In this document: positions 8,460-15,948 of the stretch, piece by piece
Layout: the number at the start of each line of letters is the position of its first letter
How positions within the stretch are numbered: position 1 is the first letter of the stretch
DNA from: Acidobacteriota bacterium
GTDB lineage: Bacteria; Acidobacteriota; Vicinamibacteria; Vicinamibacterales; UBA2999
Assembly (NCBI GenBank): GCA_021731165.1
Contig: JAKFXY010000004.1
Span: 1-64,000, forward strand
Direction: 5' to 3'
DNA: 64,000 nucleotides
Made by a program: the position numbers and the translations under genes
Notes under the pieces: generated by a model
The model's input: only the letters and a program-made list of their open reading frames with translations
Told to the model about the DNA's origin: nothing
Databases searched by the model: none

Positions 8460-10058
8460 ATGCGCACTCAGGTTGAGCCGGTGCGCGGCCTCGAGGCGCA
8501 TGGCATTCTGAGGCCAGGCCCGGTGCACTGGAACCTGAGTCCGGCCGAGCTGTACGAGGTGGCGATTCGCCGCGGCGAGGGGCTCCTTGCCGCGCAGGGC
8601 CCGCTGGTTTGCCAAACCGGCTCACACACGGGCCGGTCGCCCAACGACAAGTTCATCGTGCGGGAGCCTTCCAGCGAGGCGCGCATCCATTGGGGCGCCC
8701 ACAACAAGCCGCTAGAAGAGGCGCAGTTCGAGTTGCTCCATCTCGAGATGATGAAGTTTCTCGAGGAGAAGGAACTCTTCGTTCTCGACGCGTGGGCTGG
8801 GGCGGATCCGGCCTACCGCCTCCCGATACGGATCATCAATGAGCGCGCCTGGCACAATCTGTTTGCCAGAAACATGTTCCTCGAGGAAACGGACCACGCC
8901 AGGCTGTCTGGCCACGCCCCCGAGTTCACGATCATCGATGTACCGACCTTCAAGGCGGATCCCGCGCGGCACGGGACACGGTCGGACACCTTTGTGCTCA
9001 TGCACTTCGGCCGGAAGGTCGTTCTCATCGGCGGCACCAACTATGCCGGTGAAATCAAGAAGTCGGTTTTCACCGTCCTCAATTACCAGCTTCCACTGAA
9101 AACCGTGCTGCCGATGCACTGTTCGGCCAATGTCGGCAAGGGCGGGGATACGGCGCTGTTCTTTGGCCTGTCGGGTACCGGCAAGACGACGCTCTCGAGC
9201 GATCCGGAGCGGGGATTGGTCGGTGACGATGAGCACGGCTGGAGCGATCGCGGAGTCTTCAACTTCGAAGGCGGCTGTTACGCGAAGATGATCAAGCTGT
9301 CGGAAGCGGCCGAGCCGAAGATCTACGCCACCACCCGTCGCTTTGGGACGATCCTCGAGAACGTCGTCATCGAATCCGGCACGCGCGAGCTCAGACTTGA
9401 CGACGCATCACTGACGGAGAACACGAGAGGCTCGTACCCGATCAGTTTCATCGACAACGCGATTCCTTCTGGACAGGCCGGACATCCGGTGAACATCGTG
9501 ATGTTGACCGCCGATGCGTACGGCGTGTTGCCACCGATTGCGCGACTGACACCAGACGGTGCGATGTACCACTTCCTGTCAGGTTACACGGCGCGGGTGG
9601 CTGGCACCGAGCGCGGGGTGACTGAACCCAAGGCGGCATTCAGCACCTGCTTTGGTGCTCCGTTCCTCCCGTTGAGCCCGAACGTGTATGCCACGATGCT
9701 TGGCGAGAGGATCGCCAGGCACCAGACCCGCGTGTGGCTCGTCAACACCGGTTGGACGGGCGGGCCGTACGGCGTCGGCAGTCGCATGAAGATCGCACAT
9801 ACTCGCGCGATGATTACGGCGGCGCTCAGCGGCCAGCTCGACACGGTCCAGTATCAGAGGCATCCGATTTTCAACGTGGACGTGCCACTGGCGTGCCCTG
9901 GCGTGCCGGACGGCGTGCTCGATTCGCGCGGCACCTGGCCTGACGTGGCGCGGTACGACGAACAGGCGAGGATGCTCGCCGGCATGTTCGCCGAGAACTT
10001 CAAGGCATTTGAGAAGGACGTGCCCGAGTCGGTGAAGGTGGCGGGGCCTCGCGTCTGA
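8460..10058 (+). CDS. pckA: Phosphoenolpyruvate carboxykinase (ATP)
   Basis: 532 aa, the usual length for ATP-dependent PEPCK. Converts oxaloacetate and ATP to phosphoenolpyruvate, ADP and CO2, the entry step of gluconeogenesis, in the cytoplasm. Visible motifs: the substrate loop QTGSHTGRSPNDKFIV, the lysine/histidine metal site MHCSANVG, the P-loop GLSGTGKTTLSSD, the kinase-2 metal motif LVGDDEHGW, and the R-x-S segment ENTRGSYPISFIDNA. The ATG at 8460 lies about 80 bases after a predicted promoter and gives the normal N-terminus; an out-of-frame ATG sits at 8453. gatB starts two bases after its stop, so the two are probably co-transcribed. Confidence 0.98.
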   Translation: MRTQVEPVRGLEAHGILRPGPVHWNLSPAELYEVAIRRGEGLLAAQGPLVCQTGSHTGRSPNDKFIVREPSSEARIHWGAHNKPLEEAQFELLHLEMMKFLEEKELFVLDAWAGADPAYRLPIRIINERAWHNLFARNMFLEETDHARLSGHAPEFTIIDVPTFKADPARHGTRSDTFVLMHFGRKVVLIGGTNYAGEIKKSVFTVLNYQLPLKTVLPMHCSANVGKGGDTALFFGLSGTGKTTLSSDPERGLVGDDEHGWSDRGVFNFEGGCYAKMIKLSEAAEPKIYATTRRFGTILENVVIESGTRELRLDDASLTENTRGSYPISFIDNAIPSGQAGHPVNIVMLTADAYGVLPPIARLTPDGAMYHFLSGYTARVAGTERGVTEPKAAFSTCFGAPFLPLSPNVYATMLGERIARHQTRVWLVNTGWTGGPYGVGSRMKIAHTRAMITAALSGQLDTVQYQRHPIFNVDVPLACPGVPDGVLDSRGTWPDVARYDEQARMLAGMFAENFKAFEKDVPESVKVAGPRV

Positions 10059-10059
10059 C

Positions 10060-11499
10060 ATGAAGTTTGATGCGGTTGTCGGACTGGAAATTCACGCTCA
10101 GCTTCACACGCGGACGAAGGCGTTTTGTGGTTGCAGTACGTCATTCGGCAGCCCGGCGAACTCCCAGGTGTGCCCTGTCTGTCTCGGGCTTCCAGGTGCG
10201 CTGCCTGTCCTGAACAGTCATGCGGTCGACCTCGCCATCAAGGCAGCTCTCGCGCTCGAGTGTGACGTGCAGCCGGAGTCGATCTTCGCGCGGAAGAACT
10301 ACTTTTACCCAGACCTCCCCAAGGGCTACCAGATCTCTCAGTACGAGAAGCCCCTGGCGCTGGGCGGTGGTCTGGACATCGACGCCGGTGGTGGCAAGCG
10401 CGTCGCCCTGACGCGCATTCACATGGAGGAGGATGCCGGGAAGTCGTTGCACGAAGGCTTCCCGGATTCCAACCAACGCACGTACCTCGACTTCAACCGC
10501 AGCGGCGTGCCGCTCATCGAGATCGTGTCGGAGCCGGACATGCGCTCGGCGGCTGAAGCGTCAGAGTTCTTCACGCGCCTGCGCGATATCTTGGTGTGGG
10601 TCGGCGTCAATGACGGCAACATGGAGGAGGGCAGTCTCCGTTGCGACGCCAATGTTTCGGTGCGTCCTCTTGGCGAGTCCGCCCTCGGCACGAAGGTCGA
10701 GGTCAAGAACCTCAACTCGTTCCGTTACTTGCGCGACGCGATCGATTACGAAATCGATCGGCAGGCGGACCTCATTGAGCGCGGTGGCCGCGTCGTCCAG
10801 GAGACCCGCCTGTGGGATTCCACAGGTGGGCGCACCCTCTCCATGCGGAGCAAGGAGGAGGCACACGACTATCGCTACTTTCCGGAGCCTGACTTGCCGG
10901 CGCTCATGGTGAGCGAGGCCCGCGTCGAGGCTGTGCGCCGGACGATGCCAGAACTGCCCGAGGCGAGGCGGCGCCGCTTTGTCGCGGCCTACGCGCTGCC
11001 CGAGTACGATGCCGGTGTCTTGACGCAGTCGGCGGCCCTTGCGGACTACTTCGAGGTGGTGGCCACGATGGCCAGGAACCCGAAAGCGGCGAGCAACTGG
11101 ATCATGGGCGAGCTCTTGCGGGCGATGAAGGACCGCGGGACGGCGATGGTCGAGGTTCCGCTCACGCCTGCATTGCTCGCTGGCCTGATCGTGTTGATTG
11201 ACGACGGCACCATCAGTGGGTCGATTGCCAAAGAGGTCTTTGCCAAGATGCTCGACTCGGGCCGACCCGCGGCCGATATCGTAAAGGCCGAAGGCCTTGC
11301 CCAAAATTCTGATGAAGGAGCCCTCGTGGCGATCGTGCAGGGCGTTATCGCGGCCAATGCCGAGGCGGTGGCGCAGTTCCGCGCGGGTAGCGCCAAGACT
11401 TTCGGCTTTCTCGTCGGCCAGGTGATGAAGGGGAGCGGCGGGAAAGCGAATCCGGCTCTCGCCAATCGATTGCTGAAGCGCGAACTCGATCGCGGCTGA
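10060..11499 (+). CDS. gatB: Asp-tRNA(Asn)/Glu-tRNA(Gln) amidotransferase subunit B
   Basis: 479 aa, normal length. GatB is the kinase/transamidase-guiding subunit of GatCAB, which amidates misacylated Glu-tRNA(Gln) or Asp-tRNA(Asn). Seen: VGLEIHAQL at the start, the zinc cysteines CGCSTSFG and CPVCLGLPG, the family signature YLDFNRSGVPLIEIVSEPD, and the C-terminal YqeY/tail domain from about residue 330. gatA and gatC are not in the window. The ATG follows the pckA stop by one base. The next gene begins seven bases after its stop. Confidence 0.98.
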   Translation: MKFDAVVGLEIHAQLHTRTKAFCGCSTSFGSPANSQVCPVCLGLPGALPVLNSHAVDLAIKAALALECDVQPESIFARKNYFYPDLPKGYQISQYEKPLALGGGLDIDAGGGKRVALTRIHMEEDAGKSLHEGFPDSNQRTYLDFNRSGVPLIEIVSEPDMRSAAEASEFFTRLRDILVWVGVNDGNMEEGSLRCDANVSVRPLGESALGTKVEVKNLNSFRYLRDAIDYEIDRQADLIERGGRVVQETRLWDSTGGRTLSMRSKEEAHDYRYFPEPDLPALMVSEARVEAVRRTMPELPEARRRRFVAAYALPEYDAGVLTQSAALADYFEVVATMARNPKAASNWIMGELLRAMKDRGTAMVEVPLTPALLAGLIVLIDDGTISGSIAKEVFAKMLDSGRPAADIVKAEGLAQNSDEGALVAIVQGVIAANAEAVAQFRAGSAKTFGFLVGQVMKGSGGKANPALANRLLKRELDRG

Positions 11500-11506
11500 A
11501 GTCGCC

Positions 11507-13888
11507 ATGCCAGCACTGGTGTACTGCCTGGCGGCCGCGGCGTGCACCTGGCCTCTGATTCTGCATCCCGCCTCGCTTCTCGGCGCTCCGGTCGGTCCTG
11601 GTGATCCCTTTCTCTACCTCTGGACCCTGGGTTGGGGAATGCGGGCGGTGTTGACCGATCCGGTCTCGCTCGTCACCGGCCAGGTATTCGATGCCAACAT
11701 CTTCCATCCGGCAGCGGGCACGCTTGCGTATTCCGATCACTTGTTGATGCAGAGCCTCGTGCTCGCGCCGCTGTACGCGGTCACCGACGACGTGGTGCTT
11801 TGCTACAACGTGCTCCTCCTGGCATCGCTCGTGGCGAGTGCGCTTGCGATGCACCTATTCGTCAGCCGCGTCGTGGGTACGACTGGCGGCGCATACCTGG
11901 CTGGGCTCGCATGGGGGTTTGGATCCTATCGATTCGCCCATCTCATCCACGTGCAATTGCAGGCGCTCTACTTTCTGCCGCTGGCATTTCTCGCGCTGCA
12001 CCAACTGATCGCCACGCGGCGTCGGCGTGATGCGGTTGCGTTGGGAGTGTTGGCCGGGATGCAGGCGATCGCGTCCGTGTACTACGCAGTCATAGGCGGG
12101 GTGGCGCTCGTGACGTGTGCCGTGGCGCTCGTGTTCGTGTCGAGCCGCGGGGGACGCGGTCAGCGTGTCGCGCGCCTCGCTCTCGCGGCGGTCGTGGCGG
12201 GCGTACTCGTACTACCGGTCGGGGTCGTGTACTGGCGAGTGCAGCAGGAGGAGGGATTCGGACGAAATCTGTATCAGGCCAGCCAGGGCGCCGCGTTCGT
12301 GGACAGCTACCTGCAGGCGCCGTCCGGGAACGTGCTGTACGGCCGCACGGGTCTCCTGCGCCGAACTGAAGGAGCGTCCAACACGTCTCCGCCACACACA
12401 GGACCCGAACGCGAGCTGTTTCCCGGTTTCGTTGTGATCGCGCTCGGGCTGGCCGGCGTCTGGCTCGGGTGGAGGAGTGATGCGCGCGCGCTGGTTTCGG
12501 CGATGGTCTTGGTCACGGTTGTGGGATTCGTCCTCTCCCTCGGCCCGGACGGCGTGCGCACCTTCTATGCGACGCTCCACCGTTACGTATTCGGCTTTCA
12601 GGCCATTCGAGCCCCGGCGCGGTTTTCCGTCCTCGTGATATTTGGCCTTGCGACCCTTGCGGCGATCGGGTGGCGCGAACTGTCGCAGCGCGGTCGCCAG
12701 CCGTGCCATCGGTCGATTCCGAGATTCGTTGCACCGCTGCTGCTCGGATGCGCGGCGCTTGAATGGGCTCACGTTCCTGTGGCGCTCGCGGAGGCCCCGC
12801 CGCGACGGACGGAGGTGGGCCAATGGCTGCGGCAGGCGCCTGGAGTGGGCGCGGTCGCAGTCCTGCCTCTCGGCTTCGACGCTGAAAACACTCCGGCCAT
12901 GGTTCAGTCGCTCGAGCATCGACGCCCGCTCGTGAATGGCTACAGCGGCCAGCGGCCAGCGTTCTATCTACCCTTCGTCGATACTCTGAGCACGTTCCCG
13001 TCGGAGGAATCGCTCCTGGCGCTTCACAGGAGCGCGGTGCGCTACATCGTCACGCCCTCGGTGGTGCCGCGCCCGCCGGATGGCACGCCGTGGCCGCTCG
13101 TGCCCCGCGCGGAGTTCGCGCGCGGCACGATTTACGAACTTGTGTGGACGTCGGAGATTGAAGAGCGGTTCGGTCGTCTGGCGCGGGTGCCACCTCCGCC
13201 CGTCGGACGCATCCCGTTCGTGATCGGTGAGAAGGCCCAGTACACCGTGTCCTGGGACGGAGGTGGTGTGAATCTCCCGGCCGGCGAGATCGTCATTGCG
13301 GTTGAGCCACCACAGTATCGGCTGGTCGTCACAGCCGCTACCGCATCGTGGGTATCGCGGTTTTTCGAGGCCAACGACTCGTTCGTCACGACGACCGATG
13401 CGCAGCTGCTTCCGCAGGTGCACGAGCGGGTTCAGAACGAGGGCTCGCGTCATGTCGTACGCACATTCGTATACGATTGGCCCGCCAGTCTGGTGAAGAT
13501 GGGTCGGTCGATGGAGGAAGCGCGGGGCGCCACGGCGGTTGGCCTGCCCTTGTCGGCGTACGCAAGGGATGCGATTGCGGCAGCGTTCTACGTGCGAACG
13601 TTGGCGCTTGACTCCGGTGCGCGCTATCAGATTCCCATCAACGAGGCGGGGCGGAGCCTCATGTTGGAGGTGCGGGTCGGGGGTCGTGAGCGGATTGCGA
13701 TACAAGGGGAGCGCATCGAGGCGATTCGTCTCGATCCACTCGTGAGGCAGCAGGTCGAGCGCCGGCGTCCGGTGGTGGCCACGATGTGGTTGAGCGCCGA
13801 CGATCGGCGGGTCCCGGTCGCGGCGGAGTTCTCCGCGGGGTTCGGCCATGTGCGGGTAGAGCTCCACAGTTATCATGGTGGTCCGTGA
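11507..13888 (+). CDS. Large polytopic membrane protein fused to a C-terminal DUF3108 domain
   Basis: 793 aa. Residues 1 to about 430 hold roughly 10-11 hydrophobic helices with a first extracytoplasmic loop GPGDPFLYLWTLGWG; this acidic-loop layout resembles GT-C fold glycosyltransferase-like and YfhO-like proteins. Residues about 435-560 are soluble. From about 566 (IGEKAQYTVSW) to the end the sequence matches the DUF3108 layout: LSAYARDAIAAAFYVRTL, GRERIAIQGERIEAIRL and VATMWLSADDRRVPVAAEF. DUF3108 proteins are normally separate, exported, and of unknown function. Its stop overlaps the ftsE start (GTGA). A paralogue of the membrane part lies at 30873-33197 with a different tail. Glycan or lipid-linked sugar handling is a guess. 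Confidence 0.85.
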   Translation: MPALVYCLAAAACTWPLILHPASLLGAPVGPGDPFLYLWTLGWGMRAVLTDPVSLVTGQVFDANIFHPAAGTLAYSDHLLMQSLVLAPLYAVTDDVVLCYNVLLLASLVASALAMHLFVSRVVGTTGGAYLAGLAWGFGSYRFAHLIHVQLQALYFLPLAFLALHQLIATRRRRDAVALGVLAGMQAIASVYYAVIGGVALVTCAVALVFVSSRGGRGQRVARLALAAVVAGVLVLPVGVVYWRVQQEEGFGRNLYQASQGAAFVDSYLQAPSGNVLYGRTGLLRRTEGASNTSPPHTGPERELFPGFVVIALGLAGVWLGWRSDARALVSAMVLVTVVGFVLSLGPDGVRTFYATLHRYVFGFQAIRAPARFSVLVIFGLATLAAIGWRELSQRGRQPCHRSIPRFVAPLLLGCAALEWAHVPVALAEAPPRRTEVGQWLRQAPGVGAVAVLPLGFDAENTPAMVQSLEHRRPLVNGYSGQRPAFYLPFVDTLSTFPSEESLLALHRSAVRYIVTPSVVPRPPDGTPWPLVPRAEFARGTIYELVWTSEIEERFGRLARVPPPPVGRIPFVIGEKAQYTVSWDGGGVNLPAGEIVIAVEPPQYRLVVTAATASWVSRFFEANDSFVTTTDAQLLPQVHERVQNEGSRHVVRTFVYDWPASLVKMGRSMEEARGATAVGLPLSAYARDAIAAAFYVRTLALDSGARYQIPINEAGRSLMLEVRVGGRERIAIQGERIEAIRLDPLVRQQVERRRPVVATMWLSADDRRVPVAAEFSAGFGHVRVELHSYHGGP

Positions 13889-14544
13889 TAGAAATTCACC
13901 ATCTGTCCAAACTGTACAGCCGCGGCCTGTACGCGCTGCGCGATCTCTCGCTGACCGTGGACAAAGGCGAGTTCGTGTTTCTCACCGGACCGAGCGGTGC
14001 TGGCAAGTCCACGTTGCTGCGCCTCCTGCTGATGCAGGAGCGGCCGAGCGAAGGAGAGGTCATCGTCAACAGGTACAACCTGTCGAAGCTGACCCGGGGC
14101 GAGATCCAGGAGTATCGCCGTGGCCTCGGATTCGTGTTCCAGGATTTCAAGCTGATCGCCGCGCGCACGGTGCTGGAAAACATTTCGTTCGTGTCCGAGG
14201 TCCTCGGCGTGTCGGCCGCCCAGCGGCGCAGGCGGGCATTCCAGGTCCTGAAATGGGTCGGACTCCAGCACCGCATGAATGCATATCCGCGCGACCTCTC
14301 CGGCGGGGAGCAGCAGCGTATCGCGATTGCGCGCGCGCTCGTCAACGATCCGTTCCTCGTGCTCGCCGATGAGCCCACTGGAAATCTCGATCCGGATCTG
14401 TCGCTCGAGATCATGAATCTGCTCCGCGAGGTGAATGCGGGTGGAACCACGGTGCTCGTGGCTACACACGACCGTGAGCTCATCCGCTTGGTCGGTCGGC
14501 GGACCATCAGTCTCGACCAGGGTCGTGTTGTCGAGGTCGCATGA
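13885..14544 (+). CDS. ftsE: Cell division ATP-binding protein FtsE
   Basis: 219 aa ABC ATPase. Walker A GPSGAGKST, the Q-loop VFQDFKLI, signature LSGGEQQRIAIARAL and Walker B LVLADEPTGNLD are all intact. FtsE pairs with FtsX to control periplasmic peptidoglycan hydrolases at the division site. GTG at 13885 is chosen because it overlaps the previous stop (GTGA) and gives the normal N-terminus (IEIHHLSKLYS); the in-frame extension upstream has no similarity. Its stop overlaps ftsX in ATGA, so the two are translationally coupled. Confidence 0.96.
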   Translation: MIEIHHLSKLYSRGLYALRDLSLTVDKGEFVFLTGPSGAGKSTLLRLLLMQERPSEGEVIVNRYNLSKLTRGEIQEYRRGLGFVFQDFKLIAARTVLENISFVSEVLGVSAAQRRRRAFQVLKWVGLQHRMNAYPRDLSGGEQQRIAIARALVNDPFLVLADEPTGNLDPDLSLEIMNLLREVNAGGTTVLVATHDRELIRLVGRRTISLDQGRVVEVA

Positions 14545-15428
14545 AGACGTTGTCCTACGCGTGCCGGGAAGCGTGGTTGAGCCTGTGGCGCAGCCGCGCG
14601 TCGGGCAGTCTCGCGGTCGCGGCGATTGCCCTGGCGATGCTGGTTCTCGGGGCGTTGCTGGTGGTTACCTCCAACCTCGAACGCATCATGGCGCATTGGA
14701 CGACCGCATCGGAGTTCTCGGTCTATCTCAGGGACGACGCGACTTCTGAACAGCGTGGGGCGATTGAGGCAGTCATCGACGGGAGTGGCGTCGCGGCTGG
14801 GCGCGACTATGTGTCCAAGGCGGAAGCGCTCGCGCGTTTCCGTCGGGAGTTCGCCGACCTGGCGACGGTGGCCAGCAGCGTCGAGGACAACCCGTTTCCC
14901 GCGTCCATCGAGGTCAGGGTCAAGGTGGAAGCGGAGCGCGAGGGACGGGCGGACCCCATCGTCCAGCGCATCGGCGGACTACCGGGCGTTGCCGACGTGC
15001 AATACGACCGAGAGTGGCTCATCCGACTTGCGGCAGGTCTCACGGCCGTGCGGCGTGCGGGATTGGCGATGGCGATGCTCATGGCGCTCGCGGCGGCGGT
15101 GACGGTCTCGAGCGTGGTCCGGCTCGGGCTCTACAACCGGCGTGACGAGCTCGAAGTGATGCAGTTGGTGGGCTCGCCGCTGTCCTTTCTCCGGGGCCCG
15201 TTTGTCGCGGAGGGGGTGATGCAGGGCGGACTGGGCGCCCTCCTGGCAATCATTGCCCTCTGGATGGGTTTCCGCGTTGCCTCAGGGTGGTGGGGTAGCG
15301 ACCTTGCGGTGTTGCTTGATGGAGAGTCGGTGCGATTCCTGCCGCTGTCACTGTGTGCGGCGCTGCTGGGTGGGGGTATGGTGGTTGGGGCAGCCGGCGG
15401 ATTCGCGGCCTCGCGCCATGCCGTCTGA
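14541..15428 (+). CDS. ftsX: Cell division protein FtsX (ABC permease)
   Basis: 295 aa, normal length. Four transmembrane helices: one near 22-44 and three after residue 165, with a periplasmic extracellular domain between them (FSVYLRDDATSEQRGAIEA...SKAEALARFR), the layout of FtsX. The cytoplasmic loop NRRDELEVMQLVGS is the contact with FtsE. Partner of the overlapping ftsE. No murein hydrolase activator such as EnvC follows. A hairpin-like GGGG-TTCC-GCCCC stretch lies just after the stop. Confidence 0.94.
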   Translation: MKTLSYACREAWLSLWRSRASGSLAVAAIALAMLVLGALLVVTSNLERIMAHWTTASEFSVYLRDDATSEQRGAIEAVIDGSGVAAGRDYVSKAEALARFRREFADLATVASSVEDNPFPASIEVRVKVEAEREGRADPIVQRIGGLPGVADVQYDREWLIRLAAGLTAVRRAGLAMAMLMALAAAVTVSSVVRLGLYNRRDELEVMQLVGSPLSFLRGPFVAEGVMQGGLGALLAIIALWMGFRVASGWWGSDLAVLLDGESVRFLPLSLCAALLGGGMVVGAAGGFAASRHAV

Positions 15429-15446
15429 GGGGGTTCCGCCCCTCCG

Positions 15447-15476
15447 TTGACAGACGCGCTGAGGCATGTCTACACT
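15447..15476 (+). promoter_or_regulatory. Sigma-70-like promoter after ftsX
   Basis: TTGACA (15447-15452) and TACACT (15471-15476) separated by 18 bases. Predicted transcription start about 15483, which would make the ATG at 15493, not 15466, the start of the next gene. Confidence 0.6.
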
Positions 15477-15804
15477 GAAGTCACATCCCAGTATGTCCGC
15501 GTCGAGGAACCGGCTGTCTCGCTTCCTGACCGATTCACGTCCTCAGGGCGGTCCTGTGTTGGACTGTCGTTCCAGTTTCTACCGCGAAGAGTTTGCCAAG
15601 TGCCAGCGATGCCTTGACCAACAGCGCGAATTCTACTCAGAGGGTGCCATCAGCGACGTCGAGCAGGCCCTCACCAAGGTGATGTCCCAGCTCGATCGGC
15701 TCTGCACCAACGCTGACGCCGACAAGGTAGTCGGACGCCTCCTCCGCCAATTCGATGTGGTGACGGGTCTGTTCGCCTGGTCCGATCGCACACGAGTCCA
15801 CTGA
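15466..15804 (+). CDS. Hypothetical protein with CxxC
   Basis: 112 aa from the ATG at 15466, or 103 aa from the ATG at 15493, which the promoter position favours. The family is not recognised. It is soluble, without signal or membrane helix, carries a FAKCQRCLDQQREF element (C-x2-C) and otherwise forms charged helices (SDVEQALTKVMSQLDRL). It stands alone between ftsX and the RNase R gene with its own probable promoter. Codon use is like its neighbours. Confidence 0.55.
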   Translation: MSTLKSHPSMSASRNRLSRFLTDSRPQGGPVLDCRSSFYREEFAKCQRCLDQQREFYSEGAISDVEQALTKVMSQLDRLCTNADADKVVGRLLRQFDVVTGLFAWSDRTRVH

Positions 15805-15806
15805 CG

Positions 15807-15936
15807 CCATCTGCCATTCGCCTGGACCTGCATCAGGTCTTCGGCGCCGCGCTCCACACCGCGCACGACTGCTGCACGATCTTCGCTCATGCATGTGCTC
15901 TTCAGAGGCCACCATCCACCATCTGCCACCGACCAT
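15807..15936. repeat. Two heptanucleotide repeat islands upstream of rnr
   Basis: Island 1 (15807-15820): CCATCTG then CCATTCG. Island 2 (15909-15936): CCACCAT, CCACCAT, CTGCCAC, CGACCAT, a clean seven-base period ending 12 bases before the rnr ATG. The 85 bases between them show nothing recognisable. Confidence 0.5.
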
Positions 15937-15948
15937 CCAGTAAGCGAC

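Noticed and set aside
15889-15948. Upstream in-frame ATG of rnr
   Set aside because: The added 20 residues come largely from the heptamer island and are not part of the RNase R family start.
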